A stretch of DNA of 64,000 nt from Paenibacillus jilunlii. Its GTDB lineage: Bacteria; Bacillota; Bacilli; Paenibacillales; Paenibacillaceae. Under the pieces are notes generated by a model. It saw only the letters and a list, made by a program, of their open reading frames with translations. It did not search any database and was not told where the DNA came from. Shown piece by piece: positions 43,930 through 51,696 of the stretch; position 1 is the first letter of the stretch, and the number at the start of each line of letters is the position of its first letter. The DNA is taken from the NCBI RefSeq assembly GCF_900102965.1, contig NZ_FNGM01000004.1, positions 1 to 64,000 on the forward strand, read 5' to 3'. The translations under genes and the position numbers were made by a program.

Positions 43930-44105
43930 TCCTTCTTCAGCCGGGAGCCTGCTCCCGCGGTTATCCTCAAGCTCCGTACCTCACATTGATAATCTAATAC
44001 TTTTCTCAACAACAAGGTGAAAAAGCATTTTACCAGCATTTTGGCTCTCTCTGCCAAGGTGTATTTTGTCATGCTCATCAACGCATTTATAAGGGGGTAA
44101 AAGGC

Positions 44106-44966
44106 TTGGCTTCACAGCGGGGACATCTGTTAAGACGCAATTATTTATTTGCTTTTCTCATTCTGGTTATCGGCTTCGGCGGACTGCTCGGCTACGATCT
44201 ATACTTCAAGCCGTATGTGCTGTCGCAAACTGTGGTCAAGATCAAAGTGGCAGAGGGCAGCTTTTTGCCCAAAAATTATGAACTAAAACCAAGTGATCTC
44301 TATCTGGATTCCGTCCAGACCAAGGATATCCCTTCAGGGGTGATTACGGAAGTCAGTCAGGTGGAGCACAAGATCACAAACGTAATTTTAACGAACGGAA
44401 GTATTCTGACGGCATCATTGGTGGATGTCAGTGACCTGGAGCCGCAGCAGGATGAGGGGATTTTTCCTATTCCCAAGGAAGCCATCTATGCAATCAACGG
44501 TTCGCTGCGCAGTAGAGACAAGGTGGATATTTATCTGGTCGAAGGTGATTCAGGTAATCAATCGCGGAGTGGCGGTTATAGCTCTGCAGCAGCAGGTAGA
44601 ACAAACTCTAGCACTGCCGGAACACCAGCGGGGGGAGGAGAAACCGCAGAAACAGCAGCAAGCGCTGGAACCGCGGGAGCAGCAAGCACCGTAGGAGCCG
44701 CAAAAACAGCAGGTGCAGCAAACACCGCAACCCCACAGCCTTCCGCGCCTGCACGTAAAGTATTCCTAACCGGAGTCACAGTTAATTATGTAAGGTCGGA
44801 AGACAACAACGATGTTCAGGATTCGGAGAATGGCAACACGAACAACCGTTTCACCTCAACCGGCAAGGTGGCAGCACCTGAGCTCAAGCTGAAAAAAAAC
44901 GACGGCGAGCTGCTGGGGCAATATTTGGAGCAGGGGAAGAAGCTGTGGATTGTACGTGTAGAGTAA
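44106..44966 (+). CDS. SAF-domain (CpaB/RcpC-like) membrane protein
   Basis: TTG 44106 is about eight bases after AAGGGGG. One N-terminal membrane segment (YLFAFLILVIGFGGLLGYDL) precedes a SAF-type domain at about residues 42-140 (VVKIKVAEGSFLPKNYELKP, PKEAIYAINGSLRSRDKVDI). A long Ala/Gly/Thr/Ser linker lies at about 155-215, then a short beta-rich end (FLTGVTVNYVRSED). CpaB/RcpC proteins belong to Tad assembly systems. It opens the second Tad-like operon. Confidence 0.75.
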   Translation: MASQRGHLLRRNYLFAFLILVIGFGGLLGYDLYFKPYVLSQTVVKIKVAEGSFLPKNYELKPSDLYLDSVQTKDIPSGVITEVSQVEHKITNVILTNGSILTASLVDVSDLEPQQDEGIFPIPKEAIYAINGSLRSRDKVDIYLVEGDSGNQSRSGGYSSAAAGRTNSSTAGTPAGGGETAETAASAGTAGAASTVGAAKTAGAANTATPQPSAPARKVFLTGVTVNYVRSEDNNDVQDSENGNTNNRFTSTGKVAAPELKLKKNDGELLGQYLEQGKKLWIVRVE

Positions 44967-44987
44967 AAGTGAAGGGAGGCCAATGTG

Positions 44988-46052
44988 ATGAAAATATTCA
45001 GTTTTGGGATGGATCAGCTCACGATTAATGAGATCAAGCTTGCCGGGTTCACGGTAGTTACGCAAAATGTCCTGCCCGAACCTTCCCAGACTCAGGGACA
45101 GATGTTGATGGTTACCAGTGAACAGGTCCCGGTGACAGCTTTGAGTGAGCTGCGGCAGGGCTATCCGAACTCCTCCATATTATATGTTTACCGGCAAAAG
45201 GGTGTAAGGAGCTATCAGGCCATCCATATGTTCTGCGAAAGTCTGGGGATTTTCTTTATCCCGCCGCGTTCTACATCTTCAGCGATTGTGGAGAAGCTGC
45301 GTTACATTCTGGAGGAGGAGCGTGAGGAGCGCGGCAATCTTGTCGGTTTTTTCGGCTCCGGCCCGGGTATTGGCTGTACGAGTGTGGCCAAGCTGTTTGC
45401 CCGGCGGATTGCCGCTGCGGGACAACGTGTGATTCTGCTCGGCCTTGATCTGTACGATCCCGGATTCGACCGCCAGACGGCGGTCAGCCTCGACAGGCTG
45501 CGGCCCCGGATGACCGGCAAAATGCTGCAGTCCGCAGACTTTGAAGGTTTGGTGAAGCAGGAGGGTTACGCTTATCTGCCTGGCAATTTTGACTACTTAA
45601 GCGTTCAGGACTATCAGGAAGAGGAAATTGAATATCTGCTGGCCCAGGCTGCCGGGAATGCCGATGTGGTGGTTGCTGATTTCGGATCGATTCCCGAGAG
45701 TGCAGCATGGTATGTGGGGATGCAAAAATCAGCCCTGCGTTTGATTGTCACACACCCGAGACACGAATACCGGCTTCAGCCGCTAATGGAGCTTGCCGGA
45801 CATATGGACCTGTATCCGCAGGATTTCCAGTGGATTATCAACCGCAGCAATGTGGAGGAAATGACCTCGCCCAAGAATCTTGTACTCCGCTTTGGCAGTG
45901 AGATTTTACTTGAACTGCCCTATTATCAGCCGTTTCAGGATAGTCTTCCCCTGGGCAAAAGAGAGCTTCAGCATATAGACGACAAGGTACATGCGCTGCT
46001 GGTATCCCTGGGCCTGGCGCCGGAAGCCCGAAAGAAGGGGATTTTTCAATGA
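44988..46052 (+). CDS. CpaE/TadZ-like MinD-type protein without Walker lysine
   Basis: ATG 44988 is eight bases after GGGAGG (GTG 44985 alternative). The N-terminal 115 residues are receiver-like. A MinD/ParA-type domain follows, but the P-loop reads GSGPGIGCTSVAKLFA (residues 123-138) with Cys130 where the Walker lysine is expected, and no signature lysine before it. VILLGLDLYDPGFD and DVVVADFGSIPESAAWYV match the later strands. It probably binds partners rather than hydrolysing ATP (inference). Overlaps the next start (ATGA). Confidence 0.75.
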   Translation: MKIFSFGMDQLTINEIKLAGFTVVTQNVLPEPSQTQGQMLMVTSEQVPVTALSELRQGYPNSSILYVYRQKGVRSYQAIHMFCESLGIFFIPPRSTSSAIVEKLRYILEEEREERGNLVGFFGSGPGIGCTSVAKLFARRIAAAGQRVILLGLDLYDPGFDRQTAVSLDRLRPRMTGKMLQSADFEGLVKQEGYAYLPGNFDYLSVQDYQEEEIEYLLAQAAGNADVVVADFGSIPESAAWYVGMQKSALRLIVTHPRHEYRLQPLMELAGHMDLYPQDFQWIINRSNVEEMTSPKNLVLRFGSEILLELPYYQPFQDSLPLGKRELQHIDDKVHALLVSLGLAPEARKKGIFQ

Positions 46053-47593
46053 TTGAATACCGGCAAGAGATTTTGCGCACGAAGTGGAATCAGGCACAGG
46101 TTCAGCGTGAAGAACAAGGGATGGAGCAGGTACATAAGGCGGTCTGGCTGCCGAATCCACATGACAACCGCAGGCTGTTCTCCCTGAAACAAAGTGTGCT
46201 TCGCACCAGCAGGCCAGGCAAAGAGGATTTTTACGGTTTTCTGCAAAAAATGAAAAGCGACATGAACGCCGGGCTGGAGCGGGAGGATGACGGGTACTTT
46301 GAACTGAATGCGAAGGCGCTGACCGGCGACCCGCAGGCAGTCAGCTTTTTTATGAATGTGATTGAGAAATATCTGCGCAAAACACCGTTTACCGGCAAGG
46401 TGCCGGAAGCATACGGGACAGCAGCAGAAGCGCTGTTTCACGAATGGAAGGGATTCGGGCCCGCGTACCGCTGGTTTACCGACCGGGCCTATAGCGAATC
46501 TACCGGGCTGCAGATGATCGGACGGCAGATTTTTTACAACCATCGGGGCAAGTTTGTGGTGTATCCCTATGAAATGCCCTCACTGGACCGGGTGGAGCAG
46601 CTCAAACGCTCTTTGCTGAAAAGCGATCCCGATAAGAAACTCAACAAGGATAATCCTTCCGTAGAGTTCAAAATGGATGATCCGCTCTGGCCCGGCCGCT
46701 TCATCCGGCTCGCGATTTGGGTGTCTCCCAGAGTGTGGGACGGCTTCACCACGATTTCACTGCGGCGGCAGGTGGTCGAGTTTCTGGATCTGGAGGATCA
46801 AGCCGGTACGGAATGTATTCCTGCGGAAGCCATTGAGCTGATCCGCGCCCTGTCGGGTACGTTCCGCAACACCATTATTGCCGGAGCGGTCGGATCGGGC
46901 AAAACTACCTTTGCCAACACTGTTGTGGGTGAGCAGCTGCTTGGATCTTCTTCGTGTATGGGAGTGGTGATGATTGAAAAACATCCGGAGTCGATTTTGC
47001 CGTATCAGATCAAAGGCCACCGGATTATTCCGATTCAGGCAGCCAATGAGGAATTGATGGAGGTCGGGGTAGAGTCGCTGCGGCATGATCCGAACATTCT
47101 CTACATGACGGAGATGCGCTATAACGAATGGGAATTTTATCTGTGGAGCGGCGAAAAAGGCTATGACGGCATTACAGGCACTTTTCATACTGTGGATTCG
47201 GAGGACATTCCTTATCAGGGAGCTTTTGCGGTATCCACCCGGATCGGCGGCAGTCTGAAAGGCCATCTGATCTCTGCGCTTAAATCCTGTGAGCTGGTAT
47301 TTATTCTGGAAAGCGTAGCGGACGGAAAAAAACGGCTGGCCCGGATCTCCGAGGTCTATTATGACGAAGCTGCAAACTCCGTATTTGCCAATGATCTGAT
47401 GCGCTGGGAAGAAGAACAGTCCGCCTGGAGCTATAATGACAAGCTGACGGCTGGCCTTATGCGCAAGATGAAGAAGAAAAACCCGCGCGCTTCACGGGTG
47501 CTTTTGCAGGAGTTGGGACATCTGGCTGCGGAGAAACCGATGGATGAGCCGCTGAAGGAGAGCCTCAAATCAAAGATTGTTTTGAACGAATGA
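46049..47593 (+). CDS. Divergent TadA/CpaF-like secretion ATPase
   Basis: The 514-residue protein carries Walker A GAVGSGKTTFAN (279-290), strand VVMIEKHPE in place of the aspartate box, a Walker-B-like glutamate in ILYMTEMRYNE (E355) and histidine box GITGTFHTVDSED (H380). The order is that of a secretion ATPase, but the sequence is far from the TadA at 30786. The N-terminal 270 residues are unusual and long. It should energise the second machine. Confidence 0.82.
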   Translation: MIEYRQEILRTKWNQAQVQREEQGMEQVHKAVWLPNPHDNRRLFSLKQSVLRTSRPGKEDFYGFLQKMKSDMNAGLEREDDGYFELNAKALTGDPQAVSFFMNVIEKYLRKTPFTGKVPEAYGTAAEALFHEWKGFGPAYRWFTDRAYSESTGLQMIGRQIFYNHRGKFVVYPYEMPSLDRVEQLKRSLLKSDPDKKLNKDNPSVEFKMDDPLWPGRFIRLAIWVSPRVWDGFTTISLRRQVVEFLDLEDQAGTECIPAEAIELIRALSGTFRNTIIAGAVGSGKTTFANTVVGEQLLGSSSCMGVVMIEKHPESILPYQIKGHRIIPIQAANEELMEVGVESLRHDPNILYMTEMRYNEWEFYLWSGEKGYDGITGTFHTVDSEDIPYQGAFAVSTRIGGSLKGHLISALKSCELVFILESVADGKKRLARISEVYYDEAANSVFANDLMRWEEEQSAWSYNDKLTAGLMRKMKKKNPRASRVLLQELGHLAAEKPMDEPLKESLKSKIVLNE

Positions 47594-47606
47594 AGGGGGA
47601 CAACTC

Positions 47607-48656
47607 GTGGAGCTGTTATTTTATGTGCTTCAGACTGCCTTTCATTTATTGATTATCGGTGGCTTGTGGCTGCTGGTGAAGCCATTCATTGAGAGGCAGC
47701 TGCGCCAGCTTGGACAAAAGATCGACCAGCGGATGAGCCTGCGCATAAGTCTTTTTGGTCAAAAGGTCAGCAGCAATAAGCAAAGGAGGTGGCTGTACCG
47801 GCATTTGGACGATCTGCTCTATTTTGCCCAACGTAAATATGAGCCAGGAATTAGTGTTATGCGTTTTTCCCTCCGGACTCTGTTTGTGTTCATCGCGGTA
47901 TTTCTCACAGGACTGCTTACTCTAAGAGAGCTGCCGGGGCATTTGAGCTTCAGCAATCCGTTTTTGGAAGGTATCAGCTTAGATAACCGGCTTCCGGTTC
48001 AGGGATCGTGGCGGTTTCCGCTTTTTGTGGCAGTCATCGCAGCCAGTATTCCCTATTTGCGGACGAGGTATCTCTACGCGCAGCGGAAGGTGCATGGAAG
48101 CTACGATCTGCTGGATGTAATCAAAATCGCAACCAAGTTCACACACCTGTCGGTGGACTCGATTTTATCTAAGACTGCTGACTTCCTGACAGAAGAAAGT
48201 GTGCTGAAGACTCCACTCAGACTGCTTGGAGCGGCATTTGCCAACTACAGCAATGAACAGGAGTTGACCCTTGAGGCAGAACGGTTTGCTGGAGCTATCG
48301 GAACTACCTTTGCTGTGGAATTTGTCTCGGATTTGCTGTACTGCGAGAAAGAAGGCACCCGTTACCTGAAGAACACGCTGATGATGCTAAGCCGGTCCAT
48401 GGAGCAGCAGCGGGAGACGATTCTTACGGTGAAGGCAGGGAGCAGGGATGCGATCAGTCTCGGGTTGTACGGCAATCTGGTGGTGCTGGTATCATCCGTC
48501 GGAACCTTTATTTATATGCTGAAGCCGGATGTCTATTTCAAACTGCAGTTTCAGACCACGGTTGGCTTAACCTTTTTGATGATTATTATATCCGGGCTGT
48601 TCATTTCTTTCATGATCAGTACCATACTCGCCAGGCCAAAGCTGGACTACCACTAA
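47607..48656 (+). CDS. Divergent TadB-like membrane platform protein
   Basis: GTG 47607 follows AAGGGGG. The 349-residue protein has membrane segments at residues 5-25, 90-105, 140-155 and a C-terminal pair (LVVLVSSVGTFIYML, LTFLMIIISGLFISFMIST). Between them is a T2SSF-like soluble helical part (YDLLDVIKIATKFTHLSVDS, EFVSDLLYCEKEGTRYLKNT). Identity to known TadB is low; the call rests on topology and its place after the ATPase. Confidence 0.6.
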   Translation: MELLFYVLQTAFHLLIIGGLWLLVKPFIERQLRQLGQKIDQRMSLRISLFGQKVSSNKQRRWLYRHLDDLLYFAQRKYEPGISVMRFSLRTLFVFIAVFLTGLLTLRELPGHLSFSNPFLEGISLDNRLPVQGSWRFPLFVAVIAASIPYLRTRYLYAQRKVHGSYDLLDVIKIATKFTHLSVDSILSKTADFLTEESVLKTPLRLLGAAFANYSNEQELTLEAERFAGAIGTTFAVEFVSDLLYCEKEGTRYLKNTLMMLSRSMEQQRETILTVKAGSRDAISLGLYGNLVVLVSSVGTFIYMLKPDVYFKLQFQTTVGLTFLMIIISGLFISFMISTILARPKLDYH

Positions 48657-48667
48657 GGTGATGAATT

Positions 48668-49537
48668 ATGGATAGACTTTTACTTTTGATTGCAGTACTG
48701 GGACTTGTATACCTCTCATTGCTCGTTTTTGTGAGCAGCAGCACCAGACAGGAGCGTTATCTTCTCCGGCTTGGTGCCAGATGGAAGACACTGGGAGAAC
48801 GCATGCACAATGAGCGGCTGCAGCAGCTTCTTTATAACAGCGGCATCACCATTTCCGCAGGCAAAATCACACTGTTCCGCTATTCGGCGGCCCTGATATA
48901 TGTGCTTGTTCAAGCGGCAGGTGACTTCCTGCGGTCTGTGCCTTTTTCCATCTATGATCTGCTTGTTGCCGTTCTGATTTTGGCGGTTACCAGTCCACTG
49001 AGATATCTTCCGCTGGGGTGGCTGCTGGCCTGGATGCATCAGAAGACGCTCATTCAAAAAGACGGGGAGCTGATCTCCTTCATCCGCCTCTATGAGAACA
49101 ACCGGCTGCGCAAACGGGGATATGTGCAGTTTGGGGCCTTTTGCGCCGGAACGGCAGGACATTTCAACTACATCCGTCAGGATTTGTATGAGCTGTCAGA
49201 GCGGGCGGTAGATGAGGGGACGGAACGGGCCATTGAATGGTTTTGCGGTAAATTTCCGGACAACCACGCGTTCATCAACGACATTCGCTCTATTTTGCTG
49301 GCAACGGAAGGTATGGATGACGATACGGAAGCGGCCAATTATCTGCGGGAGCAGGGGAAGATCATTGCCAAGATCTCCAGCGATCAATATTTGAAAAAAT
49401 GGTCCTTCATCGGCGACGTCTCTACCATCATCAACGTCATTCCCTCCATCGCCACTTTTCTGATGATCGTATCGCTGGCGATGCAGTACATTTTGCTGAT
49501 CAAAGAGAATTTTAATGGGGTTGGGCTGTTTCAGTGA
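48668..49537 (+). CDS. Divergent TadC-like membrane platform protein
   Basis: The 289-residue protein has an N-terminal membrane segment (LLLLIAVLGLVYLSLLVFV), a central pair around residues 80-120 and a C-terminal one (IPSIATFLMIVSLAMQYILL), with a helical soluble part between (SFIRLYENNRLRKRGYVQFG). Topology and position parallel TadC. Confidence 0.6.
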   Translation: MDRLLLLIAVLGLVYLSLLVFVSSSTRQERYLLRLGARWKTLGERMHNERLQQLLYNSGITISAGKITLFRYSAALIYVLVQAAGDFLRSVPFSIYDLLVAVLILAVTSPLRYLPLGWLLAWMHQKTLIQKDGELISFIRLYENNRLRKRGYVQFGAFCAGTAGHFNYIRQDLYELSERAVDEGTERAIEWFCGKFPDNHAFINDIRSILLATEGMDDDTEAANYLREQGKIIAKISSDQYLKKWSFIGDVSTIINVIPSIATFLMIVSLAMQYILLIKENFNGVGLFQ

Positions 49538-49625
49538 GTTGAACGCGGTCCAGCAACCAAGAATGAAATTTTTGTTCTATTCAAGAATCCAATAAAAACA
49601 TAAAATGAAAAGGGAGATATTAACA

Positions 49626-49838
49626 ATGAAAAAAGACGCTATATCTACTGGATTGTTCATCGCTATCGGTTTCCTGTGTGTTGCCATCGTAATTGCTATT
49701 TTGATTCCGGTTGTTCGGGATGTCATTAACTCTGCGGACGACAACAGACCGACAATCCCGGGAGTGACTATGGTTCAACCGGCAGAGTTAGCTCCATCAG
49801 CTACAGTCGCCAATACTGAGTTCCATACTGCGGTCTAA
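49626..49838 (+). CDS. Small membrane protein A of the second Tad-like cluster (70 residues)
   Basis: ATG 49626 lies about ten bases after AAGGGAG; ATG 49605 is less likely. The N-terminus MKKDAISTGLFIAIGF leads a single membrane helix (FLCVAIVIAILIPVV), then a short Pro/Thr-rich exterior. Size and topology are pilin-like, but no Gly/Glu+5 prepilin site is present. It shares its N-terminal pattern with the next gene. Confidence 0.7.
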   Translation: MKKDAISTGLFIAIGFLCVAIVIAILIPVVRDVINSADDNRPTIPGVTMVQPAELAPSATVANTEFHTAV

Positions 49839-49842
49839 GACG

Positions 49843-49986
49843 ATGAAAAAAGACTCGATCTCAGTTGCCATGTTTCTGGCGATCGGTTTTGTGATTGCGG
49901 GAATGTTCATCGCGGCGGCAACGAACATCATCGGCAGCAGTCAGGACGACATCATCACACACACCAAACAAGTCGAGCAGTATTAA
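49843..49986 (+). CDS. Small membrane protein B of the second Tad-like cluster (47 residues)
   Basis: ATG 49843 starts four bases after the previous stop. The product begins MKKDSISVAMFLAIGFVIAG and ends with a polar tail (SSQDDIITHTKQVEQY). Its first 16 residues align with the preceding protein (MKKD, IS, GF), so the two are likely duplicates or partners. Confidence 0.65.
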   Translation: MKKDSISVAMFLAIGFVIAGMFIAAATNIIGSSQDDIITHTKQVEQY

Positions 49987-50001
49987 AAGGGGGCGTGGGC
50001 A

Positions 50002-50382
50002 TTGAAGGCTACCATCCTCCGGGCATTATTCATGTGGCTTGTCTTGTTTATAATCCTACAGCCCATCTTCACCTATATTGATTATCTGCTAGATTTGCAG
50101 GTCAAGGCCAACACATCCTATATTACCCAAAAAGCAGCAACGGAGGGGATGGTCACGGCTTCAATGAGGAATGAGGTCATCTCTAACCTAAAAGCTGTCG
50201 GATTTCCTGAAGGTTCGATTCAAATCACAAGCAGCACAGAGACCTTGCAGGAGCGCAAGCAACGCATGGATGTGTATATTTCAGCACCCAGAATGAATCT
50301 GTTTCCGTACAATTTTTCCGGGGTGTCACAGCCCACGCGTTATTACGGGCATGGGTCAATCATGAGTGAGTATCTCGACTGA
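50002..50382 (+). CDS. Pseudopilin-like protein of the second Tad-like cluster (126 residues)
   Basis: TTG 50002 follows AAGGGGGCG. An N-terminal membrane segment (LFMWLVLFIILQPIFTYIDY) is followed by about 90 exterior residues. The position before another short membrane protein resembles TadE/TadF pairs, but no prepilin site is seen. Confidence 0.6.
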   Translation: MKATILRALFMWLVLFIILQPIFTYIDYLLDLQVKANTSYITQKAATEGMVTASMRNEVISNLKAVGFPEGSIQITSSTETLQERKQRMDVYISAPRMNLFPYNFSGVSQPTRYYGHGSIMSEYLD

Positions 50383-50402
50383 TTAAGGGATGAACCTAAT
50401 CT

Positions 50403-50900
50403 ATGGACTATATTATTAAGCTCGCATTTGTTCTAATGATCTTCATCTATTCCTGGTTTTTTCAGATTCAGAATCAGGAATGGGACATGCTGCGCAGTAT
50501 GCTCAAGGATGCCAATAACATTGCTGTCCATGACGCATCACAGGAGCTGAATGAGTCCGCACGGGCACAAGGCCGTCTGATTATCGAACCCGCTGAAGCA
50601 TTTGCCGCCTTCCGGCAATCTCTTCAGGCAAATCTGGGACTGGACGACGGCCTGTCCCCCCTGGCGGGGAGCCGGCTGCAAGCTCAAGTGAAAATCGTAA
50701 AGTTCGACATTGTTGATCAGTCCAGCGGAGTTACCTTTCCTTTTCTCTATGAGGACAGCAATTATGGCATTACCAAATACATACAAGGTCCGTCCGTGAT
50801 TGCCGTCATTGAGACGGCTCACCCGGTGCTGATCTCCCGTGCGAAAGTCCAGGAGGCCATAATCGTGCCTGCCGTGCAGGAGTACAAAATGAATAAGTGA
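50403..50900 (+). CDS. Pseudopilin-like protein of the second Tad-like cluster (165 residues)
   Basis: The ATG is 20 bases after the previous stop, with a weak site (AAGGGATG). One N-terminal membrane segment (LAFVLMIFIYSWFFQI) leads an exterior domain (AVHDASQELNESARAQGR, IAVIETAHPVLISRAKVQ). No known family. It closes the second operon; bases 50901-51081 hold no gene I can support. Confidence 0.6.
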   Translation: MDYIIKLAFVLMIFIYSWFFQIQNQEWDMLRSMLKDANNIAVHDASQELNESARAQGRLIIEPAEAFAAFRQSLQANLGLDDGLSPLAGSRLQAQVKIVKFDIVDQSSGVTFPFLYEDSNYGITKYIQGPSVIAVIETAHPVLISRAKVQEAIIVPAVQEYKMNK

Positions 50901-51081
50901 TTTAATGAAGCGTGCGGACTTTTTTGGCTCTGGCCGCCTTTGATCCAGCGTGCCATTATCGGTTTAATGGTGATTGCGCTCCGGCATATCCGATGAGCAT
51001 TAATTGAAATGGTCAACCTGATCCGAGGCGAGCCATTTGCCGGCTGCACATACATATCAAACATTTAAGGGAGAGATTTCT

Positions 51082-51684
51082 ATGATGAAGACAGTAATAA
51101 AAGTAACGCTGGCAGCAACGATGATGTTCAGTTCCATATTGATTCAAGGAGCAGTAATTAATACAGCATCCGCAGCGGCCAGCCAGTCACAACCAATAAT
51201 GACAGACAATCTAAGCAAATATGGTTTGAAAAAGGACGTAGAGCTGCCGGTAACAGTGACTGCGGGTGGTCTTAGTTATACGTTGGAGAAGATCATGATC
51301 TATGATGCCAAGTCGAAGGATACTCTGGCACTGGCCAAGAAGTATGGGTATGACCTGAACAACGCTAAGTATTTTATTTGGACAAAGATTACCGTGGAGA
51401 ATAAAAGTGGAAACCTTGTTCAACAGAATGCTAAGGATCTAAGTGACAAATGGCGTCTGAACTTTGGTGGATTGGTGAATGGCGATGCCTCAGCGGCTAT
51501 GCCGGAGGTTAGCTTTTACAAACCAAATAGCAAAGAAGCGCTTTGGGATTGGAGTTTAAAGCCAGGGGAAAGGATTACTACCTATCAAGGATTACGTTAT
51601 TCAGGAAACTTTAATCATTTTGTTATCTGGTTGGATAACAAAAGCGCTTCTGCCACCGAGTATATTGTGAAAGAGAAGGACTAG
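51082..51684 (+). CDS. Secreted hypothetical protein, 200 residues
   Basis: ATG 51082 follows AAGGGAGAG. A signal peptide (VIKVTLAATMMFSSILIQG, cut near ASA-AAS) leads a single beta-rich domain (LSYTLEKIMIYDAKS, FIWTKITVENKSGNLVQQN, GERITTYQGLRYSGNFNHFV). It resembles DUF4352-like lipoprotein domains in pattern, though not clearly. Twelve bases separate it from the PKD protein, so they form an operon. Confidence 0.7.
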   Translation: MMKTVIKVTLAATMMFSSILIQGAVINTASAAASQSQPIMTDNLSKYGLKKDVELPVTVTAGGLSYTLEKIMIYDAKSKDTLALAKKYGYDLNNAKYFIWTKITVENKSGNLVQQNAKDLSDKWRLNFGGLVNGDASAAMPEVSFYKPNSKEALWDWSLKPGERITTYQGLRYSGNFNHFVIWLDNKSASATEYIVKEKD

Positions 51685-51696
51685 GGAGCATAGCAG

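Noticed and set aside
43854..44081. 75-residue minus-strand frame between purU and the second Tad-like operon
   Set aside because: It overlaps the purU stop, has no Shine-Dalgarno site and no recognisable fold; possible but unsupported.
44066..44093. TTGTCA-16-TATAAG promoter-like pair before the SAF-domain gene
   Set aside because: Transcription would start after the ribosome site of that gene, so it cannot serve it well.
50901..51081. Short hydrophobic frame in the gap after the second Tad-like operon
   Set aside because: No start with a ribosome site and no recognisable product.
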